DNA of 64,000 nt from assembly GCF_016654015.1 (NCBI RefSeq), contig NZ_JAEPWM010000003.1, positions 186,001 to 250,000 on the forward strand, read 5' to 3'. Below, piece after piece: positions 27,314-34,500 of the stretch. This stretch comes from Ramlibacter ginsenosidimutans. Its GTDB lineage: Bacteria > Pseudomonadota > Gammaproteobacteria > Burkholderiales > Burkholderiaceae_C. The notes below the pieces were generated by a model. That model made no database searches. It was not told the origin of the DNA and saw nothing but the letters and a program-made list of their open reading frames with translations. Numbering within the stretch: the first letter of the stretch is position 1; every line of letters begins with the position of its first letter. The position numbers and the translations under genes were made by a program.

Positions 27314-30300
27314 CGAGCGGGGGGCGCCGGCCGGGCCGGCGTACGAACACAACGGGCAGCCGGTCGGCCGCGAGCTGTTCTACGCGATCGCCTGCGATCC
27401 GCGGCGGCACGTGGCGGTGGAGGCCTGCGCGGGCGCCGGCAAGACCTGGATGCTGGTCTCCCGCATCCTGCGGGCGCTGCTCGCAGGCGCGGCGCCGCAC
27501 GAGATCCTCGCCATCACCTTCACGCGCAAGGCCGCGGGCGAGATGCGGCAGCGCCTGGACGAGTGGCTCACCGCCTGGAGCACGGCCTCCGACGAGGAGC
27601 TCGCGAAGCAGTTGCGCATGCGTGGCCTGCTGCATGCCGATGCGCAACTGTGCGCGGACCTGCGCGGACTGCGCGCGCGCTTGCTGGAAGCGGGCCGGCC
27701 GGTGCAGATCCGCACCTTCCACAGCTGGTTCGCGGCGCTGCTGCGCGGCGCGCCGGTCTCCGTGCTGCAAGGGCTGGGGCTGCCGACCCGCTTCGAGCTG
27801 CTCGAGGACGACCAGGAAGCGGTCGCGCGCGTGTGGCGGCGCTTCCATGCCGCCGTGGAGCGCGATGCCGTCCTGCGCGCGGACTACGAAGCCTCGGTCG
27901 CGACCTACGGCCGCTTCAACACCGCGAAGGCGCTGGACTCCGCGCTTTCCAAGCGCGTGGAGTTCGCCATGGCCGATGCGGTGGGCGTGGTCGAGGATTC
28001 GGTGCGCCCGTTCGGCGAAGTGTTCCCCGAGTTCGAGGGCGCCGCTGCGCCGGCGGACGTGCTGCAATGGCCCGGCGTGCGCGAGCCGCTGTTCGCGGCC
28101 GCGCGCACGCTGGGCCGCGCCTCCGCGCCGACCTTCGCCGCGAAGGGCGGCGAGCTGGAACAGGCGCTCACGGCCGGTGACCTGCAGGGGGTGTTCGACG
28201 CCTTGCTGACGCAGGCGCAGGAGATCCGCAAGTTCAGCGAGAAGCTGCAGGGGCTGGACACCGTGCGGCACGCGCAGGCGCTCGCGCAACGGCTCTGTGC
28301 GGCGCGCCTGCAGCATGAAGCGTGGCAGCACCAGCAGCGGCTCGCACGCCTGACGCGGCTGCTGCTGGAATGCTATGCCGCGCTCAAGCGCGAGCAGGGC
28401 TGGGTGGACATGAGCGACGTCGAGCGCACGGCGCACGCGCTGCTGTCCGATCCGGTGCTGGCCGGCTGGGTGCAGGAGCGCCTCGACCAGCGCGTGAGCC
28501 ACCTGCTGATCGACGAGTTCCAGGACACCAACGCCATGCAGTGGCAGGCGCTGCACGCCTGGCTTTCCAGCTATGCGGGCGCGGGCGGCGACGGGCCCAG
28601 CGTGTTCATCGTGGGCGATCCCAAGCAGAGCATCTACCGGTTCCGGCGCGCGGAGCCGCAGGTGTTCCGCGCCGCCCAGGTCTTCATCGGGCGCGAGCTG
28701 GGCGGCGACCGCCTCAGCTGCGACCACACGCACCGCAACGCGCCCGCCGTGCTGGCGGTCGTCAACGCGGTGATGGGGCAGGCGCAGGACGAGCAGCTGT
28801 ACCTGGACTTCCGTCCGCACACGACGGAGTCCCTGGAGCCCGGCGCCGTGCTGGCGCTGCCGCCGGTGCCGCGTCCCGACAAGCCGGACCAGCCCGACGA
28901 GGGCTTCGCCTGGCGCGATAGCCTCACCGTGCGGCGCGAGCTGCCGGAAGAACGCCTGGTCACGCTGGAATGCCGGCAGGCGGCCGCGTGGATCGCGCAG
29001 CAATTGCAGGCCGGCCTGGCTGCGGGCGACGTGATGGTGCTGGCGCGCCGGCGCGAGCGGCTGTCGGCGCTGGAAGACGAACTGCGCGCGCTGCACATCG
29101 CGGCGCAGCAACCGGAGAAGACCGACCTGTGCGAGGCGCCCGAGGTGCAGGACCTCACGGCCTTGCTGGACCTGCTGGTCTCGCCGGGGCACGACCTGTC
29201 GCTGGCGCGTGCGCTCAAGTCGCCGCTGTTCGGCTGCGGCGACGAGGAGCTCGTGGCGCTCGGCGAGCGCGCGCGCGCCGCGTCCGCCGCGGGCGCGCCG
29301 CGGGGCTGGTTCGAGCTGCTCCTCGCTGGCGACGACGGGCCGCAGACGCTGCGCGAAGCGGCGGCGCAACTGCGACGCTGGCAGCGCTGGGTGCAGGCGC
29401 TGCCGCCGCACGACGCGCTGCAGGCGATCTACGACGACGGCGACGTGCTGGCGCGCTTCGCGCGGTGCGCGCCGGCGCCGCTGCGCGCGACGGTGCTGGC
29501 CAACCTGCAGGCGCTGCTCGGCGCCGCGTTGCAGGTCGGCGGCGGGCGCTACCTTACGCCCTATGCCTTCGTGCGCGCCCTCAAGGCGGGCGGCATCCGC
29601 GGGCCCGCGGTGGCGGCCGAAGGCGTGGTGCGCTTGCTGACCGTGCATGGCGCCAAGGGCCTGGAGGCGCCCGTGGTCCTGCTGCTGGACACCGACAACG
29701 CACCGGCGCGGCCGGAGACCATGGGCGTGCTGTGCGAGTGGCCCGGCGAGGCGCCCGCGCCCTGGCGCTTCGCCTTCCTCGCCAGCGAGACGCGGCCGCC
29801 CGCCTGCAGCGCCGAGGCGCTGGCCGTGGAGCAGGCCGCGCGGGCGCGCGAGGAACTCAATGCCTTGTACGTCGCGATGACGCGCGCGGGCCGGCAGCTG
29901 GTGATCTCCTCGGTGGTGCCCGCAACGACGCCCGCCGTCCCGACCTGGTGGCAGCGCTTGCTGCCGCACGCGGCGCTGCTGGCGCCACCGCAAACCGCGG
30001 AGCCGCTCAGCGCCGCTGCGCGCTCGTCCACCTTCGCGCTGCGCGAGGTGCCCGGTGTCAGCGCGCCGCTCACGATGGAGTGGCTGCGTCCGCAGGCGCC
30101 GCCCGGCAGTCCCGCGTCGCGGCTCGGTGAGGCCATGCACCGCCTGCTGGAAACCTGGGAGCCGCGAACCGGCATCGCAGCCGCGCAGCTTGCCGAAGTG
30201 CAGCGCCTGTTCGCGCTCGACGAGGCGGCGGCACGGGAGGCCGCGGCCATGGCCTTGCGCATCGTGCAGGGCGAGGGCGCGTGGGCCTGGGACCCGGCGC

Positions 30301-30551
30301 AGGTCGACTGGCAAGGCAACGAGATCGAACTGCATGCCGGTGGCGAGCTCCTGCGGCTCGACCGGCTGGTGCGGCGCCGGGACACGGGGGAGTGGTGGGT
30401 CCTCGACTACAAGTCGGCCGCCGCACCGGAGCGGCAGCCGGAGCTGCGCGCGCAGATGCAGCGCTACCGCGAAGCCGTGGCGGTGGCGCAGGGCGGTGCG
30501 GCCGTCCGCTGCGCCTTCCTCACCGCACAGGGAAGGCTGGTCGCAGCATGA
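27306..30551 (+). CDS. AddA-like UvrD/Rep-family helicase-nuclease
   Basis: Motor and nuclease subunit of the break-resection complex that prepares ends for RecA. 1081 aa, GTG start inside the preceding gene. Superfamily 1 helicase motifs: Walker A ACAGAGKT (about residue 45), Ia ITFTRKAAGEM, II LLIDEFQDTN, III GDPKQSIYRFRRAE, V/VI VHGAKGLEAPVVLLLDTD and LYVAMTRAGRQL. The C-terminal PD-(D/E)XK nuclease has WVLDYKSAA. Unlike RecB it pairs with an AddB-type partner and has no RecC/RecD neighbours here. Confidence 0.88.
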   Translation: MSSERGAPAGPAYEHNGQPVGRELFYAIACDPRRHVAVEACAGAGKTWMLVSRILRALLAGAAPHEILAITFTRKAAGEMRQRLDEWLTAWSTASDEELAKQLRMRGLLHADAQLCADLRGLRARLLEAGRPVQIRTFHSWFAALLRGAPVSVLQGLGLPTRFELLEDDQEAVARVWRRFHAAVERDAVLRADYEASVATYGRFNTAKALDSALSKRVEFAMADAVGVVEDSVRPFGEVFPEFEGAAAPADVLQWPGVREPLFAAARTLGRASAPTFAAKGGELEQALTAGDLQGVFDALLTQAQEIRKFSEKLQGLDTVRHAQALAQRLCAARLQHEAWQHQQRLARLTRLLLECYAALKREQGWVDMSDVERTAHALLSDPVLAGWVQERLDQRVSHLLIDEFQDTNAMQWQALHAWLSSYAGAGGDGPSVFIVGDPKQSIYRFRRAEPQVFRAAQVFIGRELGGDRLSCDHTHRNAPAVLAVVNAVMGQAQDEQLYLDFRPHTTESLEPGAVLALPPVPRPDKPDQPDEGFAWRDSLTVRRELPEERLVTLECRQAAAWIAQQLQAGLAAGDVMVLARRRERLSALEDELRALHIAAQQPEKTDLCEAPEVQDLTALLDLLVSPGHDLSLARALKSPLFGCGDEELVALGERARAASAAGAPRGWFELLLAGDDGPQTLREAAAQLRRWQRWVQALPPHDALQAIYDDGDVLARFARCAPAPLRATVLANLQALLGAALQVGGGRYLTPYAFVRALKAGGIRGPAVAAEGVVRLLTVHGAKGLEAPVVLLLDTDNAPARPETMGVLCEWPGEAPAPWRFAFLASETRPPACSAEALAVEQAARAREELNALYVAMTRAGRQLVISSVVPATTPAVPTWWQRLLPHAALLAPPQTAEPLSAAARSSTFALREVPGVSAPLTMEWLRPQAPPGSPASRLGEAMHRLLETWEPRTGIAAAQLAEVQRLFALDEAAAREAAAMALRIVQGEGAWAWDPAQVDWQGNEIELHAGGELLRLDRLVRRRDTGEWWVLDYKSAAAPERQPELRAQMQRYREAVAVAQGGAAVRCAFLTAQGRLVAA

Positions 30552-30610
30552 GCCGCAGGGCCGCCCCAAGGCGAATCCCCCAGCGCGCAGCGCGGAGGGT
30601 GGTCCGGTGA
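30548..30610 (+). repeat. Dispersed repeat in a 20-codon frame between the AddA-like gene and the sensor kinase
   Basis: The spacer contains GGGCCGCCCCAAGG (30558-30571), shared with the reverse strand of the pstB-phoU repeat, then GC-rich AGCGCGCAGCGCGGAGGG. A 20-codon frame starts at ATG 30548, overlapping the upstream TGA (ATGA), and ends in a TGA overlapping the kinase GTG (GTGA at 30607-30610). GGAGG inside the repeat is the kinase ribosome site. It couples translation across the gap. Confidence 0.65.
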
Positions 30611-32841
30611 GCGCGTACAAGCGCGTGTCACTCGGCGCGTGGCTCGCGACGGCGTTCTCCGCGCTCTCGATCCTGCTCACCGTGGTCATGGCGCTGGTGA
30701 TCGAGCGCAAGGCGGGCGAGGACGTCGCCGCGGGCATCGGCAGCAACATGAAGGTGCTGGCGCATCAGATGACCAACCGGCTGGACCGCGGCATGTTCGA
30801 GCGCTATCGCGAGGTGCAGCTCATGGCGGCTCGCCTCGATCGCCTGCCCGCGGACCTGCCGGTGCAGCTGGAGCTGGACGCCGCCAAGAACAGTTATCGC
30901 TATTACCTGTGGCTGGGCGTTGCCGGCCCGGACGGCACCGTGCTCGCGGCGAGCAACGGTGCGCTCGTCGGCGACAACGTCAGCAACCAGCCGTGGTTTC
31001 GCGACGCACTGCAGGGCGTTCACCTGGGGCACGTGCAGGAATCGTCCGTGCTGCCGGCGTTGCTCACCGCCGGCGATGCGCCGCAGCGCTTCTACGACGT
31101 GGCCTTTCCCGTGCAAGGCCGGGGCGGCCAGCGCGTGCTCGGGGCCTACGTGTCGTGGGCCTGGGCGCGCGACGTGCGCGACGCGGTGTTCGGCTCCGAT
31201 CCCAGCCGCGCCGAGCCGCTGATCGTGGCCGCGGACGGCCGGGTGCTGCTGGGGCCCGCGGACCTGGAAGGCCGGCAGCTGCGCGTGCCCAGCCTGGCGC
31301 TCGCCCGGGCGGGCAAGGAGGGCCACACGACCGAGCGCTGGCCGGATGGCCGCACCTACGTGGTCGGCTACGACGCGTCGGAAGGCTTCCAGTCCTCGCC
31401 CGGGGCGGGCTGGACCATCCTGGTGCGCCAGGACACCGACGCAGCGTACGCGCCGGTGCGGGCCTTGCAGCGGCGCGTAGCCCTGGGCGGGGGGGCCCTG
31501 GCGCTGCTGTTCTCGCTGATCGGCTGGCTGGCGGCGCGCAAGATCGCGCAGCCGGTGCTGGGACTCGCCGCCGCCGCGCGCCGCATGGAAGAGGCCCAAG
31601 TCGCGGAGGTGGAGACCTCCAGCGCCTACCGCGAAGTCGAGGTCCTGGGAACGGCGCTCAACTCGCTGCTGGGCAAGCTCGCGCAGAAGACCGGCGAGCT
31701 GCATGCGCTCAACGCGGAACTCGAGCAGCGCGTGGAACAGCGCACGGCCGAACTGCGCGACGCCTTCGACCGCGTGCGCGCGAACGAGCAGCGCATCCAG
31801 ACCATCATCGAAGCGGCGCAGGACCCCTTCATCGCCTTCGACCTGCGGGGCCGGATCACCGACTGGAGCACGCAGGCCGAAGTGGTGTTCGGCTGGGGGC
31901 GCGAGGAGGTGCTGGGCCGGCGTGCGGGTGAACTGTTGCTGCCCAAGCGCTCGGCCGCGGACCTGGACCTGGCGCTCGCGACGTATGCGCGCACCGGCCG
32001 TTCGCAGTTCCTGCACCGCGCGGTCGAGCGCGTGCTGGTCACGCGCGACGGCCGCGAGATTCCCGTCGAAGTGAAGATCGGGCTGGTGTCCACGGGCCGC
32101 GAGCGCTTCTTCAGCGCCTTCCTGCACGACATCTCGCAGCGCAAGGAAGTGGAGCGGCTGAAGGACGAATTCATCTCCACGGTGTCGCACGAACTGCGCA
32201 CGCCGCTCACCGCGATCTACGGTTCCCTGAACCTGATGCACTCCGGCCTGGCGGGCGAGCTGCCGCCCGACGCCAGGGAGCTGCTGTCCATCTCCCACGA
32301 CTCGACCGAGCGCCTGATCCGGTTGATCAACGATCTGCTGGACCTGGAGAAGATCGCATCCGGCAAGATCGAATACCGCGTGCAGGTGCAGCCGCTCGCG
32401 CCGCTGGTGCAGCAGGCGCTGCGCGATACGCAGCCCTACTCCGACGGGGTGCGGGTGGAGCTGGCGCTGCAGGCGGATGCCGATCCGCTGGTGGGCGCCG
32501 ACGCCGACCGCATCGTGCAGGTCTGCGTCAACCTGCTGTCCAACGCAGTCAAGTTCTCGCAGCCGGGAGCGCGGGTCGAAGTGCGGGTGACGCAGCGCGA
32601 GGGCTGGGCCCGGGTGAGCGTCACCGACCAGGGCAGCGGCGTGCCGGCCGAGTTCAGGGACCGCGTGTTCGAGCGCTTCGCGCAGGCGGACTCGTCGGCG
32701 CGGCGCGCCAAGGGAGGCACGGGGCTGGGACTGGCCATCTGCCGCAGCATCGTGGAGGCGCACGGCGGGCGCATCGGGTTCACGAGCGAACCGGGCGTGC
32801 GGACCGAGTTCTTCTTCGAGCTGCCCGTGGCCGTGGGCTGA
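30607..32841 (+). CDS. Membrane sensor histidine kinase (extracytoplasmic sensor, HAMP, PAS)
   Basis: 744 aa from the GTG at 30607, preceded by GGAGG. Order: TM1 (about 9-32), a large periplasmic sensor (about 33-285, double-Cache-like by position and by YYLWLGVAGPDGTVLAAS and VSNQPWFRDAL), TM2 (about 289-308), HAMP, a coiled coil (NAELEQRVEQRTAELRDAF), a PAS domain (about 396-510), HisKA with the phosphoacceptor near residue 527 (STVSHELRTPLTAIYGS) and an intact ATPase domain (NLLSNAVKFS, GGTGLGLAICRS). No response regulator is adjacent, so it is an orphan; ligand unknown. Confidence 0.88.
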   Translation: MSAYKRVSLGAWLATAFSALSILLTVVMALVIERKAGEDVAAGIGSNMKVLAHQMTNRLDRGMFERYREVQLMAARLDRLPADLPVQLELDAAKNSYRYYLWLGVAGPDGTVLAASNGALVGDNVSNQPWFRDALQGVHLGHVQESSVLPALLTAGDAPQRFYDVAFPVQGRGGQRVLGAYVSWAWARDVRDAVFGSDPSRAEPLIVAADGRVLLGPADLEGRQLRVPSLALARAGKEGHTTERWPDGRTYVVGYDASEGFQSSPGAGWTILVRQDTDAAYAPVRALQRRVALGGGALALLFSLIGWLAARKIAQPVLGLAAAARRMEEAQVAEVETSSAYREVEVLGTALNSLLGKLAQKTGELHALNAELEQRVEQRTAELRDAFDRVRANEQRIQTIIEAAQDPFIAFDLRGRITDWSTQAEVVFGWGREEVLGRRAGELLLPKRSAADLDLALATYARTGRSQFLHRAVERVLVTRDGREIPVEVKIGLVSTGRERFFSAFLHDISQRKEVERLKDEFISTVSHELRTPLTAIYGSLNLMHSGLAGELPPDARELLSISHDSTERLIRLINDLLDLEKIASGKIEYRVQVQPLAPLVQQALRDTQPYSDGVRVELALQADADPLVGADADRIVQVCVNLLSNAVKFSQPGARVEVRVTQREGWARVSVTDQGSGVPAEFRDRVFERFAQADSSARRAKGGTGLGLAICRSIVEAHGGRIGFTSEPGVRTEFFFELPVAVG

Positions 32842-32844
32842 ACT

Positions 32845-33447
32845 TCAGAAGCTCGTGCGGTAGTACACCATCGGGCGGCCGTCCTTGCGCTTGACCGTGA
32901 TGCGCGCGCCGCTTTCCATCTGGAAGCCGACGAAGCCGAGATCCATCGCGAGCCCGGAGCGCTGCCCGCCAGCGAGGTTCATCTCGACGCGGGCGCCGTA
33001 CACGGGCTCGCGCATCAGGATCTGCGTGTAGGCGTCGTCGGCGGCGTTCATGCGGCGCCACGCTGTGATGTCGATGCGCTGGGCCTGCAGCAGCTGGCTC
33101 CAGCGCAGGCCGACGTCGACGCCCGTGCGCGGCTGCAGGCCGGGCCCGGCCGAGGGACTGGCCAACCCGAACACCGCACCGAGGCCGTTGCCGTGGCGGT
33201 CGAAGGGCGTGATGGACAGATCCACGCGTGGCGACTGGAAACCGGCGTCCTGGGCATCGAAGCGCGGCAGGCTGCTGGCCTGCACCTGCACCCGCAAGCC
33301 CTGGTCGCCGGCGGCGGAGCCGGGCAGGCTGGTCTTGTCCTGCGCCTGCGCATGCGTCGCGCAGCAAAGGGACACGAAGGCGATCGCAACGCCCTGCGCG
33401 AACTCCCGACGGAACCCGGCACCTGCGCCGGCAGCGGCCTTCTCCAT
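32845..33447 (-). CDS. Exported protein of unknown function, beta-rich
   Basis: Not a family I recognise. 200 aa; after a charged N-terminus a hydrophobic stretch (GVAIAFVSLCCATHAQAQ) looks like a Sec signal peptide. The mature part has many short alternating stretches (LRVQVQASSL, VDVGLRWSQLL, ARVEMNLAGG, LAMDLGFVGFQM) and ends in RTSF with a terminal Phe, suggesting an outer-membrane beta-sheet protein. Style and ending resemble the product at 3929-4435. A strong GGGAGG site precedes the ATG. Convergent with the sensor kinase, 3-bp gap. Confidence 0.65.
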   Translation of the reverse strand: MEKAAAGAGAGFRREFAQGVAIAFVSLCCATHAQAQDKTSLPGSAAGDQGLRVQVQASSLPRFDAQDAGFQSPRVDLSITPFDRHGNGLGAVFGLASPSAGPGLQPRTGVDVGLRWSQLLQAQRIDITAWRRMNAADDAYTQILMREPVYGARVEMNLAGGQRSGLAMDLGFVGFQMESGARITVKRKDGRPMVYYRTSF

Positions 33448-33604
33448 GGCTCACCTCCCAGTGATGCGAAGAAGTCTAGGCTGGTCCGTTCGGACTGGTT
33501 TGTGAGAAATCAAATGCCGATGCTGTCGGACGCGCGAAGTCGCCGACAGTCGCGGCGCGGACGAGGCAGGTAGGACGCGTGGCTGTGCCGTGCAGGACGC
33601 CGCC

Positions 33605-34075
33605 TCACTCGCCCATGTGGTGCCAGCGTTCTTCCGGCAGCTTGCGCAAGGCCTGGTACACCTGGGGCAGCACGCCTTGGGCGGCGGCCCACTCGACGTG
33701 CTCGCGCAGGCGCGCGCGCTTCTCCAGCGACGGCACCTGCTCCCATTCGGCCGGGCTGGCCGGCACCTTCGCCAGGTGCGGGCCGGTGTTCGGCAGGTAG
33801 GCGTACAGGCGTTGCCAGATCGCGGGCAGCGGGCACACGCGGTTGTTGCGGCGGATTTCCACCAGGACATCGTCCACCGTGACATCCTCCTGCGCCTTGG
33901 CCTCGGCCACCGCGGCGAGCTTGGTGGGACGGGTCCGCACGAACCCGCGCTCCGATTGGCCCTGCAACGCCTGGAACATCGCCCAGGACGTGTCGCTGCT
34001 CTTCTCGACGACTTCGACTTCCGCCTGCGCGCCCGGCAATGCTGCCGGCGCGTGGCCTGCCTTTGCTTTGCTCAC
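33605..34075 (-). CDS. Conserved hypothetical protein, cytoplasmic
   Basis: 156 aa from a GTG at 34075; the open frame continues to 34396, but that part is Arg-rich and overlaps the SRP RNA gene, so it is rejected. The first 30 residues are Ala/Lys-rich; the remainder is an alpha-helical, charged domain with DDVLVEIRRNNRVCPLPAIWQ, LYAYLPNTGPHLAKVP and KRARLREHVEWAAAQG. No membrane segment or catalytic motif is visible. A short palindrome (34085-34102) sits right in front of the start. Confidence 0.6.
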   Translation of the reverse strand: MSKAKAGHAPAALPGAQAEVEVVEKSSDTSWAMFQALQGQSERGFVRTRPTKLAAVAEAKAQEDVTVDDVLVEIRRNNRVCPLPAIWQRLYAYLPNTGPHLAKVPASPAEWEQVPSLEKRARLREHVEWAAAQGVLPQVYQALRKLPEERWHHMGE

Positions 34076-34084
34076 GGCGCCCCT

Positions 34085-34102
34085 TAACCTGTAATGGTTA
34101 CA
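34085..34102 (-). promoter_or_regulatory. Nested palindromes in front of the 33605-34075 gene
   Basis: TGTAA-N3-TTACA (34090-34102) overlaps a second inverted repeat TAACC-N6-GGTTA (34085-34100). AT-rich against a GC-rich background and only about 10 bp from the GTG start, so it could be an operator or a hairpin at the ribosome site. Confidence 0.4.
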
Positions 34103-34156
34103 AAATGTAGAAGCTCGGCGGAGAGGTGGGAAGCCCCTGTGGAGGCGGCATTGCCA

Positions 34157-34170
34157 AATCCGCACGGATT
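34157..34170. repeat. Perfect 6-bp inverted repeat
   Basis: AATCCG, CA, CGGATT between the unknown gene and the SRP RNA gene. The rest of 34103-34340 shows no coding signal; this is the only symmetrical motif there that I noticed. Confidence 0.3.
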
Positions 34171-34331
34171 CGCGCTGCGTGAGGCTGCGGCGGTGGGGCT
34201 GCGTGACGTATGCGCGACGTTCGCTGGAACGAGATGCGTGCGTGGGGCGAGTCGCGGCGCGGTCCGCGCGACGTCGTCGCGATGACGCGAGCCATGCGCA
34301 GCCAAGTGGTGCTCGATGCACCATCTCCGCG

Positions 34332-34439
34332 AAAAAAAAGTTGACGAGCCTTACCCCCGGCACTGGCTCCACAGTTAGGGCTGCTTGGTTCCCCACCTGA
34401 CCCGGTTGGCCGCTTCACCATGCGGGGAGGCCCGTCACC
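34332..34439 (-). ncRNA. ffs: Signal recognition particle RNA (4.5S, small bacterial type)
   Basis: Read on the minus strand, the transcript from about 34439 carries the conserved SRP apical domain: GGGTCAGGTGGGGAACCAAG followed by CAGCCC, matching the Ffh-binding asymmetric loop and GGAA-type tetraloop region of 4.5S RNA. The ends pair (GACGGGCCT at the 5' side with AGGCTCGTC at the 3' side), and an eight-T tract (A run 34332-34339 on the plus strand) follows the closing helix as terminator. Mature RNA about 34341-34439. Directly divergent from dnaX. Confidence 0.93.
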
Positions 34440-34443
34440 TCGT

Positions 34444-34449
34444 ATTGTA
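34444..34449 (-). promoter_or_regulatory. -10 element of the SRP RNA gene
   Basis: On the minus strand TACAAT (5/6 match to TATAAT), 4 bp before the first base of the RNA. I see no clear -35 at standard spacing. Confidence 0.5.
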
Positions 34450-34500
34450 GGCGAGCGGCAAGGCCGGGTTGGGCGGGAGGGCCCCTTTAGAATCGAAAGA

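Noticed and set aside
26091..30749. A 1552-aa open frame on the minus strand
   Set aside because: It is antisense to the intact AddB-like and AddA-like genes; the composition is Arg/Ala/His/Gln-rich as expected for mirror frames of GC-rich coding DNA, with no domain.
34076..34396. N-terminal extension of the 33605-34075 gene up to 34396
   Set aside because: The extension is Arg/Ser-rich, crosses the nested palindrome and enters the SRP RNA gene; the GTG at 34075 fits better.
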